NCBI GenBank assembly: GCA_963812335.1 | Contig: CAWEUU010000001.1 | Coordinates: forward strand, 82,463-146,462 | Length of the DNA stretch: 64,000 bases | Source: VRUE01 sp963812335 | Lineage (GTDB): Bacteria > Actinomycetota > Thermoleophilia > Solirubrobacterales > 70-9 | Direction of reading: 5' to 3' | In this document: piece by piece, positions 18,006 through 26,994 of the stretch | Position numbering within the stretch: position 1 is the first letter of the stretch | Layout: each line of letters starts with the position of its first letter | The notes under the pieces: model-generated | What the model was told of the DNA's origin: nothing | The model's input: the letters and a program-made list of their open reading frames with translations, nothing else | The model's database searches: none | Translations under genes and position numbers: made by a program

Positions 18006-20846
18006 GAAGAGGAACGACTCGTAGTCCTCGCCGGTGGCGCGGCTGAGCCCGATCTCGCAGGTGCGGTTGCTGCAGAGGTGGGCGTCGAAGCGGCGGCCGG
18101 CGAGCTCGGAGACCTGCGGCGCGGTCGCTGCCGCGGTCAGCTCCGGGTGGCTGAAGCCGCGGTCGCCGGCGAAGCCGCAGCAGCTCGAGGAGGGGGCGAC
18201 GTAGACCTCCTCGGCGAGGGCGTCCGCGAGCGCGCGCAGCCGCGGCGCCAGGCCCATCTGGCGCGTCGCGCAGGTCGGGTGCACGGTCGCTGAGCCGACC
18301 TTCGCGCCGACCTCCAACCGCGGCAGCAGCCGGTCGTGGGCCCAGGCGACCGAGTCGAGGATCGTCAACCGGGCGAGGCGTGGGGCGTTCTCCTCGTCGA
18401 GCACGCCCTCGCCCGGCTCGGCGATCGAGTGCGTGCAGGAGGCGGCGTCGATCACGACCGGCAACTCGCCCTCCCCGCTCCACTCCCACAGCCGCGAGAC
18501 CATCTCGTTCGCCTTGCGCCGGTGGGCGGCGCCGAACCCTTTCGAGCTCCAGGGCAGCCCGCAGCAAGACCCCGCGACGTCCGCCGGGATCCACACCGGC
18601 GCCCCGGCCCGCGCCGAGACCTCGACCATCGCCTCAGCGATCCCCACGCTCCTTCCGCTGTTCCTTTGCCCTGTTATTTGGGGCAAAGGAACAGCGGAAG
18701 GGCCGAAGATGCGGTTGGTGCAGCTGGGGACGTAGATGGCGGCGGCGCCCTCGCGGCGCGTCGGCGGGAGGTGCGGTCTTGCGGCTGAAGGGAGGGCGGC
18801 GCCTCGCTTGGTGCGGCGGGCCGGCGGGCCGGCCACGCGGAGGGCGGCGCGTGAGGCGCGCTCGACGGCACCCCAGCGCTTCGCGGCGCGCAGGGCCAAG
18901 GCCTCGCGCCAGGCCCCGAGACGCCCGTTCTGGGCGTGGCGCTCCTCCCGCAGCTGCTTGACCAGCGCGCCGGTGTCGATCCCGAGCGGGCAGGCGAGGC
19001 GGCAGGAGCCGTCGGCGGCGCAGCTGTCGAGCCCGTCGTAGGCGTACTCGCGCTCGAGCTCGGCGCGCAGCGGCGAGCCCTCGGGCTGGCGGGCGATCTC
19101 GCGGCGTAGGACGATCCGCTGGCGCGGGGTCGTGGTCAGGTCGCGGCTCGGGCAGACCGGCTCGCAGAAGCCGCACTCGACGCAGGCGCTCGCCGACGCC
19201 TCCTCGACCTCGGGCATCGTTTTGAGATTGCGCAGGTGGGCGCCAGGGTCGCGGTTGAGGACGACCCCGGGGGCGAGCACCCCGTCGGGATCGGCTAGCC
19301 GCTTGACCCGCCACATCAGCTCGGTCGCCTCCTCCCCCCACTCGCGCTCGACGTAGGGGGCCATGTTGATCCCGGTGCCGTGCTCGGCCTTGAGCGAGCC
19401 GTCGTACTTGCCGACGACAAGCTCGACCAGCTTCGCCATGAACGACTCGTAGCGCTCCAGGTCCTCCTGCTTGCCGAAGTCCGGCGTCAGCATGAAGTGC
19501 AGGTTGCCCGCCGAGGCGTGGCCGGCGACGCCCGGCAGGAAGCCATGCTCACCGAGCAGCGCCTGCAGGTCGCGGGCGCCCTCGGCGATCCGCTCGGGCG
19601 GCACGCAGACGTCCTCGACGATCAGCGCCGTGCCCGGCAGCCGCAGCCGGCCGACGAGGCCGTGCAGGCCCTCACGCACCCGCCAGGCGAGCTCGATCTC
19701 CTCAGCCTCGCGGGTGAACTCGATCGGCCGGGTCGTCTCGTGGTCGCCGAGGACCTCCCCCGCCGCGGCGATCGCGGCGTCGAGCTCGTCGTCGCTCGCG
19801 CTCCCGTACTCGACCAGCAGAACCGCCGACTCGGGCGGCAGCTCTTTCCACTCCTCGGGCGCCCCGACCATGTTCCAAGCGGCGGTGATCAGCGCCGGCG
19901 CGACCATCAGCTCGACCGCGGTGGCGCCCGAGGCGACCAGGTCGCGCACCGGTGCGATCGCCTCGTCGATGCCGGCGAAGTGGGCCCAGGCGGTGGTCGT
20001 GCGGGCCGGCACCGGCAGGGTCTCGAAGACCGCCTCGGTGAGGAAGGCGAGCGTGCCCTCGGAGCCCACGAGCAAGCGGCGGAAGATCTCCAGCGGCTCC
20101 TCGGCGTCGAGGAAGGCGCAGAGCCGGTAGCCGGTCGTGTTCTTGATCGCGAACTTGCGGCGGATGCGCTCGCTCAGCTCGGCGTCGGCGCGGATCTCGT
20201 CGCGGATCGCCGCCAGGCCGGCGGCGAGCTCGGGCTCCTCGGCGGAGAAGCGCTCGGCTGCGCCGGGCGCGGCGGTGTCGATCGTCGTCCCCGAGGGCAG
20301 GACGAAGGTCAGCGAGCGCACGGTCGAGTAGGAGTCGTGGGTGGTGCCGCAGCGCATCCCGCCAGAGTTGTTGGCGATCACGCCGCCGACCGTGGCGATC
20401 TCGGTGCTGGCCGGGTCGGGGCCGAGCTTGCGCCCGTGCGCGGCGAGCACGCGGTTGGCGTGGCCGAGCACGGTTCCGGGCTTGACCCGTGCCAGCGCGC
20501 CGCCGTCCTCGACCGTGACGCCGGTGAAGTGGCGGCGCACGTCGACCAGGATGCCGTCGCCCTGGCCCTGGCCGTTGAGGCTGCTGCCGCCGCCGCGGAA
20601 GACGACGGGGACGTCGTTGGCGCGGCCGTAGGCGAGCGTCTTGCCGACGTCGCGCGCGTCGCGCGCCATCACCACCGCCTGCGGCAGCAGCCGGTAGGGG
20701 CTGGCGTCGGAGGCGTAGCGGACGATGTCGCCGGCGCGGCCGAGTACCCGATCGGCGCCGAGCAGCGCCTCGAGCTCGCCGCGCAATGGCTGCGCGGCGC
20801 CGCCGGCCAGCGACTCGGGGGCGCGGTCGGAGGCGGCGGTGCTCAT
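17976..20846 (-). CDS. FAD-binding and Fe-S 2-hydroxyacid oxidase (D-lactate/D-mandelate dehydrogenase type)
   Basis: A 956-aa fusion of a GlcD-like FAD-linked oxidase and a GlpC-like Fe-S/CCG module. The FAD domain has VVFRGGGSSLNGQ and GGVIANNSGGMRCG near residues 90-175, and LKAEHGTGINMAPYVE near 515. Two 4Fe-4S motifs follow: CVECGFCEPVCPS near 575 and CAADGSCRLACPLG near 625. CCG domains hold GSCCGLPWSSKGF and SSCCGFAGDRGF. Such proteins oxidise D-2-hydroxy acids to 2-keto acids and pass electrons to the membrane. The ATG at 20846 is chosen; the upstream open frame runs into the mdlC gene. An in-frame perfect 21-bp inverted repeat interrupts the SCTNRIFGP loop (residues about 715-731). 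Confidence 0.9.
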   Translation of the reverse strand: MSTAASDRAPESLAGGAAQPLRGELEALLGADRVLGRAGDIVRYASDASPYRLLPQAVVMARDARDVGKTLAYGRANDVPVVFRGGGSSLNGQGQGDGILVDVRRHFTGVTVEDGGALARVKPGTVLGHANRVLAAHGRKLGPDPASTEIATVGGVIANNSGGMRCGTTHDSYSTVRSLTFVLPSGTTIDTAAPGAAERFSAEEPELAAGLAAIRDEIRADAELSERIRRKFAIKNTTGYRLCAFLDAEEPLEIFRRLLVGSEGTLAFLTEAVFETLPVPARTTTAWAHFAGIDEAIAPVRDLVASGATAVELMVAPALITAAWNMVGAPEEWKELPPESAVLLVEYGSASDDELDAAIAAAGEVLGDHETTRPIEFTREAEEIELAWRVREGLHGLVGRLRLPGTALIVEDVCVPPERIAEGARDLQALLGEHGFLPGVAGHASAGNLHFMLTPDFGKQEDLERYESFMAKLVELVVGKYDGSLKAEHGTGINMAPYVEREWGEEATELMWRVKRLADPDGVLAPGVVLNRDPGAHLRNLKTMPEVEEASASACVECGFCEPVCPSRDLTTTPRQRIVLRREIARQPEGSPLRAELEREYAYDGLDSCAADGSCRLACPLGIDTGALVKQLREERHAQNGRLGAWREALALRAAKRWGAVERASRAALRVAGPPARRTKRGAALPSAARPHLPPTRREGAAAIYVPSCTNRIFGPSAVPLPQITGQRNSGRSVGIAEAMVEVSARAGAPVWIPADVAGSCCGLPWSSKGFGAAHRRKANEMVSRLWEWSGEGELPVVIDAASCTHSIAEPGEGVLDEENAPRLARLTILDSVAWAHDRLLPRLEVGAKVGSATVHPTCATRQMGLAPRLRALADALAEEVYVAPSSSCCGFAGDRGFSHPELTAAATAPQVSELAGRRFDAHLCSNRTCEIGLSRATGEDYESFLFLLERLTRGG
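18651..18701. repeat. Perfect 21-bp inverted repeat inside the FAD oxidase gene
   Basis: Positions 18651-18671 and 18681-18701 are exact reverse complements (21/21), separated by a 9-base loop (tgttatttg). The arm begins ccttccgctgttcc. The whole 51-base element is in frame and adds about 17 residues (PLPQITGQRNSGR region) to a variable loop of the enzyme. The AT-rich loop stands out from the surrounding GC-rich coding sequence. Confidence 0.9.
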
Positions 20847-20896
20847 AGGCACCCAGGGTTGAAATGACGCGGCCCAGGGGTTCCTGTGACCGTCAT

Positions 20897-22495
20897 CTAG
20901 AAAAGAGACATCCCGGGCTGTACCGGGACTTCGACCAGCTCCGGGCGGGGCGATGCGAGTGCCGTGGCGAGCGCGTCGCGGACCTCGTCGCGGCCGCTGG
21001 CGACACGGGTCGAGACGCCGTAGCCGGCCGCGACCGCGGCGACGTCGAGCGCCGGCAGGTCGAGGCCGGGTGCGCCCTGCACCGACTCGACCTCGGCGAA
21101 CCACTTGAGGATCGCGTACTCGGAGTTGCGCAGGACGAGGAAGGTGACCGGCGCCTCGTGGGCGACGGCGCTCCAGAAGCCACTGATCGCGTACTGGGCC
21201 GAGCCCTCGCCAAGCACGCAGACGACCGGGCGGTCGGGCTGGGCGAGCTGCACGCCGACCGAGGCGGCAAGGCCGAAGCCGAGCCCGCCGCCGGCGCTGA
21301 AGTAGTAGCTGCCCGGCCGCGAGAGGCGCAGCTGGTTGCGCAGCGCCAGGGTGCTGGCCGGCGACTCGAGCACGACGATGCCGTCCTCGGGGAAGACCTC
21401 GGCCAGGGCCGAGTGCACGGTCGAGGAGTTGAGCGGGTCCTCTGCCGGGATTTCCTGCGGGCCGGGGTTGGGCTCGGGCGCCGGGCGGCCCGACTCGGGC
21501 ACCGCCTCCAGCAACGCCTTCAGGCTGAGGCCGACGTCGGCGACGATCGCGTAGCCCATCGGCGCCCGCGCGGCCTCGTCGGGGTCGCTGGTGATCGCAA
21601 CCAGGGTCGCGCCCTCGGGCAGCAGCGGGCCGGGGATGTGCGGGTAGTAGGGGAAGACCGAGCTGCCGGCGACGAGGATCAGGTCGTGCCCCTCGAGCGT
21701 CTGCGCGACCGGGCCGATCGCGGGCGGCAGCACGCCGCGGTAGTTGGGGTGGTTCTCGGGGAAGCCGAGCTTGCCACCGCCGGTCGCCGGGGTCGCCCAG
21801 ACGGGCAGCCGCTGGCGCTCGGCGAGGCCGATCGCCGCCTCCCAGCCGCCCGAGGCGTCGATGTCGGGGCCGGCGACGAGGACCGGGTTGGCAGCCGAGT
21901 CGAGGTGCTGGGCGAGCCTGTGGATCGAGTCGGGGCTCGCGACCGCGCGACCGTCGACGCCGCGGGCGACGACCTCGCGCGCCTCGGCCTCGGGCACCTC
22001 GACCCCCCAGTCGTCCATCGGGATCGAGACGAAGACGGGGCCCTGCGGCGGCAGCGCCGCGAGGTGGAGGCCGTGGGCGAGGGCGAGCGGCACGTCCTCG
22101 GCCCGTGGGGGCTCGTGCGACCACTTGACCAGCGGGTGCGGCAGCCGGGTCGCGTCGCGGTTGGTCAGGTTCGCCTGCAGGGTCATCTGCGCGCGGGCCT
22201 GCTGGCCGGCGGTGATCAGCAGCGGCGAGTGGTTGGCGTGGGCGTTGAAGATCGCCCCCATCGCGTTGCCGACGCCGGGAGCGGTGTGCAGGTTGGCGAC
22301 CGCCGGCCGGCCGGAGGCCTGCGCGTAGCCGTCGGCCATACCGACGACGACCGCCTCCTGCAACCCGAGCACGTAGCGGAAGTCACCGGGGAAGTCGGCC
22401 AGCATCGGAAGCTCGGTCGAGCCGGGGTTGCCGAAGATGGTCGTCATCCCCTGGGAACGGAGCAGGTCGAAGCTCGCGTCGCGCACGGTCGGCAT
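20897..22495 (-). CDS. mdlC: Benzoylformate decarboxylase-like ThDP enzyme
   Basis: A 532-aa thiamine-diphosphate enzyme close to benzoylformate decarboxylase (about 528 aa). The N-terminal motif FGNPGSTELP places Ser26, LQEAVVVGMADGYAQAS places Glu47, and NLHTAPGVGNAMGA places His70, all at the positions known for the Pseudomonas enzyme. LTNRDATRLPHPLVKWSHEP also matches. Oddities: the cofactor motif reads GEGSAQY instead of GDGSxxY, and the second active-site His is not aligned exactly (YYPHIPG). The ATG at 22495 is chosen because an upstream extension gives a protein unlike the family. It lies 50 bases before the FAD oxidase in the same direction, so an operon converting a 2-hydroxy acid to an aldehyde is likely. 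Confidence 0.85.
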   Translation of the reverse strand: MPTVRDASFDLLRSQGMTTIFGNPGSTELPMLADFPGDFRYVLGLQEAVVVGMADGYAQASGRPAVANLHTAPGVGNAMGAIFNAHANHSPLLITAGQQARAQMTLQANLTNRDATRLPHPLVKWSHEPPRAEDVPLALAHGLHLAALPPQGPVFVSIPMDDWGVEVPEAEAREVVARGVDGRAVASPDSIHRLAQHLDSAANPVLVAGPDIDASGGWEAAIGLAERQRLPVWATPATGGGKLGFPENHPNYRGVLPPAIGPVAQTLEGHDLILVAGSSVFPYYPHIPGPLLPEGATLVAITSDPDEAARAPMGYAIVADVGLSLKALLEAVPESGRPAPEPNPGPQEIPAEDPLNSSTVHSALAEVFPEDGIVVLESPASTLALRNQLRLSRPGSYYFSAGGGLGFGLAASVGVQLAQPDRPVVCVLGEGSAQYAISGFWSAVAHEAPVTFLVLRNSEYAILKWFAEVESVQGAPGLDLPALDVAAVAAGYGVSTRVASGRDEVRDALATALASPRPELVEVPVQPGMSLF

Positions 22496-22561
22496 TGGGG
22501 CAACCCTAGATGAACGATTCCGATGACGGCACCCACGGATGACGCGTCTGGCGCTGCGCTG

Positions 22562-22621
22562 GGACGCCACCCACCTCCTCGCGAATAGCCCTGCTATTCG
22601 CTCGTCGGCGTGCGGCGTCCA
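22562..22621. repeat. Compound palindrome in the mdlC / M15 peptidase intergenic region
   Basis: An inner perfect 8-bp stem, gcgaatag-ccctg-ctattcgc (22581-22601), sits inside an outer ggacgcc / ggcgtcc pairing. The 217-bp gap (22496-22712) is upstream of both divergent genes, so it must also hold their promoters; none is obvious. Confidence 0.5.
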
Positions 22622-22712
22622 GCTTGGCCAGCCGCGCCCCCGCGGGCACCGTCATTTCGAAATCGGTCATCCAGGCTTGCGGATCTAAAGAAAAGGGATT
22701 CAACTGGCCGAT

Positions 22713-24059
22713 ATGCAAAGGGTGCGTAAGGCAATCCTCCTCATCGCCGTAGCTGCGCTTTTCTCTCTCTACCTGACCACCTCGTCGGTGAGTGCCGCGC
22801 CGACCCGCCTCGCCTACGGGACGGGTGAGATCGTGCCGATCCCGGCGGCGATCCCGCACGAAGCGGGCGACATGGTCGACCGCCGCATCGTCCCGAACCT
22901 GCGCCGGCTCGCACAGCGCTTCCCGATCTACATCACCGACGGCTACTCCGGCCGGCTGCCGGACGGCAGCCATGCCGGCTGCCACGGCTGCCACGTCAAG
23001 CACAGCGACCACTACAACGGCCTCGCCGTCGACATCGTCGCGCTGCGCGGGCGCGGCGGCTGCGACCGCGCCTGGCGCGGCATCACCCGCCTAGCCCACT
23101 GGGCCGAGCCGCGCCAGAACCGCCCCCGCCCGCCCTTCCGCTGGGTCGGCTACGACGGCGACGCCGGCCACGGCTGCGGCCACCACCTGCACCTCTCCTG
23201 GGAACACGCGATCGCGCCGATGTTCCAGCTGGCCGAATGGGTCGAGGTCTTCCCCGTGCGCCGCCAGGGCATCGCCACGAAACCGAAGCCGACGCCGGCG
23301 CCGGCGCCGGCGGGCGAGCCGTCGGGGCTGAGGCCGCCGAAGGGGCCGCAGGGGGGCAGCGAGCCCGGCGTCACCTACGAACGCGGCCCGCGCGGCGGCG
23401 TCTCGGCGGGCTCGTCCCGGTCCGGCGGGGTATCGGCGCGGGGTGATCAGAGCCCATCCGGTAGGGGGCTCCACTTAACTTTTTCTGAAGACAGCTTGCG
23501 GCTGTCCGCGGGCGCTGGTTCAGAAAAAGTACAAGACGTTCCGCCCCTACCGGATCGGGCTCTAGTCGAAACGCGCGTCGTAGGATGCCGGCGGATGCGT
23601 GCGCTGCCGCTTCCTCTCGCCACCCTGATCGCATTCGTCGGATGCGGCGAGCAGGGTGAGTCGACGCCGGTTGCTTGCCTGGAAGGGGAGCTTGCTTACC
23701 TCGATGCGTTGGAGGCGGCTCCCGGGGTGGTTGAGCTGGACGACACGACCCTGATCTCGGAATGCCTGGTTGAGAGTCAGGGGGGTGGGGATCTGGCTGA
23801 GGTCGGGGCGGCGATGTTGGCGGCTGCTACGGAGTTGAACGGGGAAGCTCGGAAGCAGCCGGGGGGACGGGCCAATGTTGAGCTCGGGTACCTGCTGGGG
23901 GCCGCGCAGCGGGGGGCGGATCAGACTGAAGGGATCCACGACGAGCTGGTCCGCCGGCTCGCCGCAGCCGCCCGCTACAGCCCCGACAACCTGCCGCTGC
24001 CGCCGGCCTTCCGGCGCGCCTACCGCGAGGGCTTCGACGCCGGGCGCGAGCGGGGCTGA
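22713..24059 (+). CDS. Secreted M15-like peptidase, frame continuing into a lipoprotein-like domain
   Basis: A 448-aa open frame. Residues 1-29 form a signal peptide. Residues 45-170 have the M15 (D-Ala-D-Ala carboxypeptidase / VanY-like) zinc site: HSDHYNGLAVDIV near 97 and HHLHLSWEH near 156. The first part ends in a Pro/Lys-rich tail (KPKPTPAPAPAGEPSG) and a Gly/Ser linker. The frame then passes without a stop through a 115-bp palindromic element (23449-23563) and into a second unit starting at the ATG at 23595, which looks like an independent lipoprotein. I think two genes were joined by the element, or that the upstream stop was lost by an indel. The role of the N-terminal part would be peptidoglycan trimming. 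Confidence 0.6.
   Translation: MQRVRKAILLIAVAALFSLYLTTSSVSAAPTRLAYGTGEIVPIPAAIPHEAGDMVDRRIVPNLRRLAQRFPIYITDGYSGRLPDGSHAGCHGCHVKHSDHYNGLAVDIVALRGRGGCDRAWRGITRLAHWAEPRQNRPRPPFRWVGYDGDAGHGCGHHLHLSWEHAIAPMFQLAEWVEVFPVRRQGIATKPKPTPAPAPAGEPSGLRPPKGPQGGSEPGVTYERGPRGGVSAGSSRSGGVSARGDQSPSGRGLHLTFSEDSLRLSAGAGSEKVQDVPPLPDRALVETRVVGCRRMRALPLPLATLIAFVGCGEQGESTPVACLEGELAYLDALEAAPGVVELDDTTLISECLVESQGGGDLAEVGAAMLAAATELNGEARKQPGGRANVELGYLLGAAQRGADQTEGIHDELVRRLAAAARYSPDNLPLPPAFRRAYREGFDAGRERG
23449..23563. repeat. 115-bp palindromic element, copy A
   Basis: The outer arms agagccc-atccggtagggg and cccctaccggat-c-gggctct pair with one or two bulges. An inner stem, actttttctg / cagaaaaagt, is perfect, and acagc/gctgt forms the tip. 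Copy B lies at 46026-46140, and the two share long blocks such as tccacttaacttttt and agtacaagacgttcc. Where they differ, both stem strands change together (ctg/cag in A, ttg/caa in B). Confidence 0.85.
23595..24059 (+). CDS. Putative lipoprotein (alternative independent start)
   Basis: Starting at the ATG at 23595, this 154-aa frame has a short hydrophobic leader, MRALPLPLATLIAFVGC, with a plausible lipobox (FVGC). A mainly helical mature part follows (VACLEGELAYLDALEAAPGV, RRLAAAARYSPDNLPLPPAF). No family is recognised. It is in the same frame as the upstream peptidase, and the boundary is the palindromic element. It ends 28 bases before the fumarase start. Confidence 0.5.
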   Translation: MRALPLPLATLIAFVGCGEQGESTPVACLEGELAYLDALEAAPGVVELDDTTLISECLVESQGGGDLAEVGAAMLAAATELNGEARKQPGGRANVELGYLLGAAQRGADQTEGIHDELVRRLAAAARYSPDNLPLPPAFRRAYREGFDAGRERG

Positions 24060-24087
24060 ATACGCTGCCGGGACAAACTTCGAATCG

Positions 24088-25413
<1,326 letters not shown>

Positions 25414-25421
25414 GTGGATGA

Positions 25422-25523
25422 GAGGGCGGATGTCCCTCCCCCGAAAACCGTCGCGCAGCTGAGTCGCGGATAAGGGCTCCGGTGCGGTTCTAGGAGTCTC
25501 CGTGGGAGGGACATCCCGCCCTC
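25422..25523. repeat. Long inverted repeat between convergent fumC and aldehyde dehydrogenase genes
   Basis: gagggcggatgtccctccc (25422-25440) pairs with positions 25504-25523 over 19 bp with one bulged G, enclosing 63 bases. It fills most of the 126-bp gap between the two stop codons. It could terminate both transcripts; the long loop is more like a mobile palindromic element than a simple terminator. Confidence 0.7.
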
Positions 25524-25539
25524 CTCGTGGCTGGTGCGG

Positions 25540-26967
25540 CTACCCCTGAAGGGTTACGAAGCGCTCCTCCGTCAACTCTGAGATTGCGAAGGCGGGGCCC
25601 TCGCGGGTGTTGCCGGAGTCCTTGACGCCGCCGTAGGGCATCTGGTCGGCGCGGAAGGTCGGCACCTCGTTGATCAGCACGCCGCCGAACTCCAGCGTCC
25701 GTGCGGCCTCGAGCCCACGGCCGATGTCACGGGTGAAGACGCCCGCCTGGAGGCCGAACTTGGAGTCGTTGGCGAGCCGTAGGGCCTCGCCGAACTCGCT
25801 GTAGCGGTCGATCGTCGCCACCGGGCCGAAGATCTCCTCGCACCAGACCTTCGCCTCGCGCGGCGGGTCGGCCAGCAGGGTGGGAGCGAGGCAGCGGCCC
25901 TCGTCGACCAGCTCGCCGCCGCAGAGCAGCTCGGCGCCGGCGGCAACCGCCTCGTCGATCCACTGCTTGACCCGGTCGCGATCGTCGGGTGAGATCAGCG
26001 GGCCGACGTCGGTCCCCGGGTCGAGCGGGTCGCCGACCCTGAGCTTCGCGACGTTGCCGACAAGCCGCTCGACGAAGGCATCGGCTATCTCCTCGTGGAC
26101 GAGGATCCGCTGGATCGAGATGCAGCTCTGGCCGGCGTGGGAGAAGGCATGGATCTGCGCCTTGTCCGCGGCCGTCTCCCAGTCACCGTCGGCGTGGACG
26201 ATCAACGGCGCGTTCGAGCCCAGCTCGAGGTTGACCTTCTTGTGCGGGACGCGGCTGCGGATCTCCCAGCCGACCTTGGCCGAGCCGGTGAAGCTGAGTG
26301 CCCCGGTCAGCTCGTGCTCGACGATCGCGTTGCCGACCTCCGAGCCGGGCCCGGGAAGAACGCTGAGCCAGCCCTGGGGCAGGCCGGCCTCGAGCAGGAC
26401 CGCGGCCAGCTTCAGCGCCGAGATCGGTGTCTGCCCGGCCGGCTTGAGCACGACCGCGTTGCCGGCGGCGAGCGCCGGGCCGAGCTTGTGGGCGACGAGG
26501 TTGAGTGGGAAGTTGAAGGGGCTGATCGCGCCGACGACGCCGTAGGGCACACGCAGCATCACGCCGAGCTTGCCGGCGCCCGAGGAGGAGGCGTCCATCG
26601 GCACCGTGCCGCCGTTCAGCTTGCGCGCCTCGACCGCGGAGAAGGTCAGCGTGTCGACGCAGCGCCCGGCCTCGGCCTCGGCGGTCTTCAGCGGCTTGCC
26701 CGCCTCGGCGGCGATCGTCGCGGCGAGGTCGTCGAGGCGCTCGCCGACGAGCCCGGCCGCGCGGTCGAGCACCGCGGCGCGCTCGTGCTGGGGAAAGTCC
26801 CCCGACTCGAAGGCCTCGCGGGCGGCGGCCGCGCAACGGTCGACCAGCGCCGCGTCGCCCTGCGCGACCCGTCCCACCCGGCTGCCGTCATAGGGGCTCG
26901 CTACCTCGGCCCACTCGCCGGTCTCGATCCACTCGCCGGCTGCGAGGAGCTTGTGGTCGGATGGCAT
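25540..26967 (-). CDS. Aldehyde dehydrogenase
   Basis: A 475-aa NAD(P)-dependent aldehyde dehydrogenase. ISPFNFPLNLVAHKLGPALA near residue 148, the Glu in LELGSNAP near 252 and the catalytic Cys in HAGQSCIS near 284 identify the family; GPLISPDDRDRVK and EEIFGPVA follow. The style is that of the lactaldehyde/phosphonoacetaldehyde group rather than betaine aldehyde dehydrogenases. Its proximity to the 2-keto-acid decarboxylase gene allows a role in oxidising the aldehyde that enzyme produces, but the two are not in one operon. Confidence 0.9.
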   Translation of the reverse strand: MPSDHKLLAAGEWIETGEWAEVASPYDGSRVGRVAQGDAALVDRCAAAAREAFESGDFPQHERAAVLDRAAGLVGERLDDLAATIAAEAGKPLKTAEAEAGRCVDTLTFSAVEARKLNGGTVPMDASSSGAGKLGVMLRVPYGVVGAISPFNFPLNLVAHKLGPALAAGNAVVLKPAGQTPISALKLAAVLLEAGLPQGWLSVLPGPGSEVGNAIVEHELTGALSFTGSAKVGWEIRSRVPHKKVNLELGSNAPLIVHADGDWETAADKAQIHAFSHAGQSCISIQRILVHEEIADAFVERLVGNVAKLRVGDPLDPGTDVGPLISPDDRDRVKQWIDEAVAAGAELLCGGELVDEGRCLAPTLLADPPREAKVWCEEIFGPVATIDRYSEFGEALRLANDSKFGLQAGVFTRDIGRGLEAARTLEFGGVLINEVPTFRADQMPYGGVKDSGNTREGPAFAISELTEERFVTLQG

Positions 26968-26994
26968 CGGACCAGCGTAGACGAGCGCTCTCGC

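Noticed and set aside
20847..22124. One long minus-strand frame (to 22124) that would fuse the oxidase with an upstream protein
   Set aside because: The upstream part is an alternative frame of the benzoylformate decarboxylase gene, Arg/Pro-rich and without family features.
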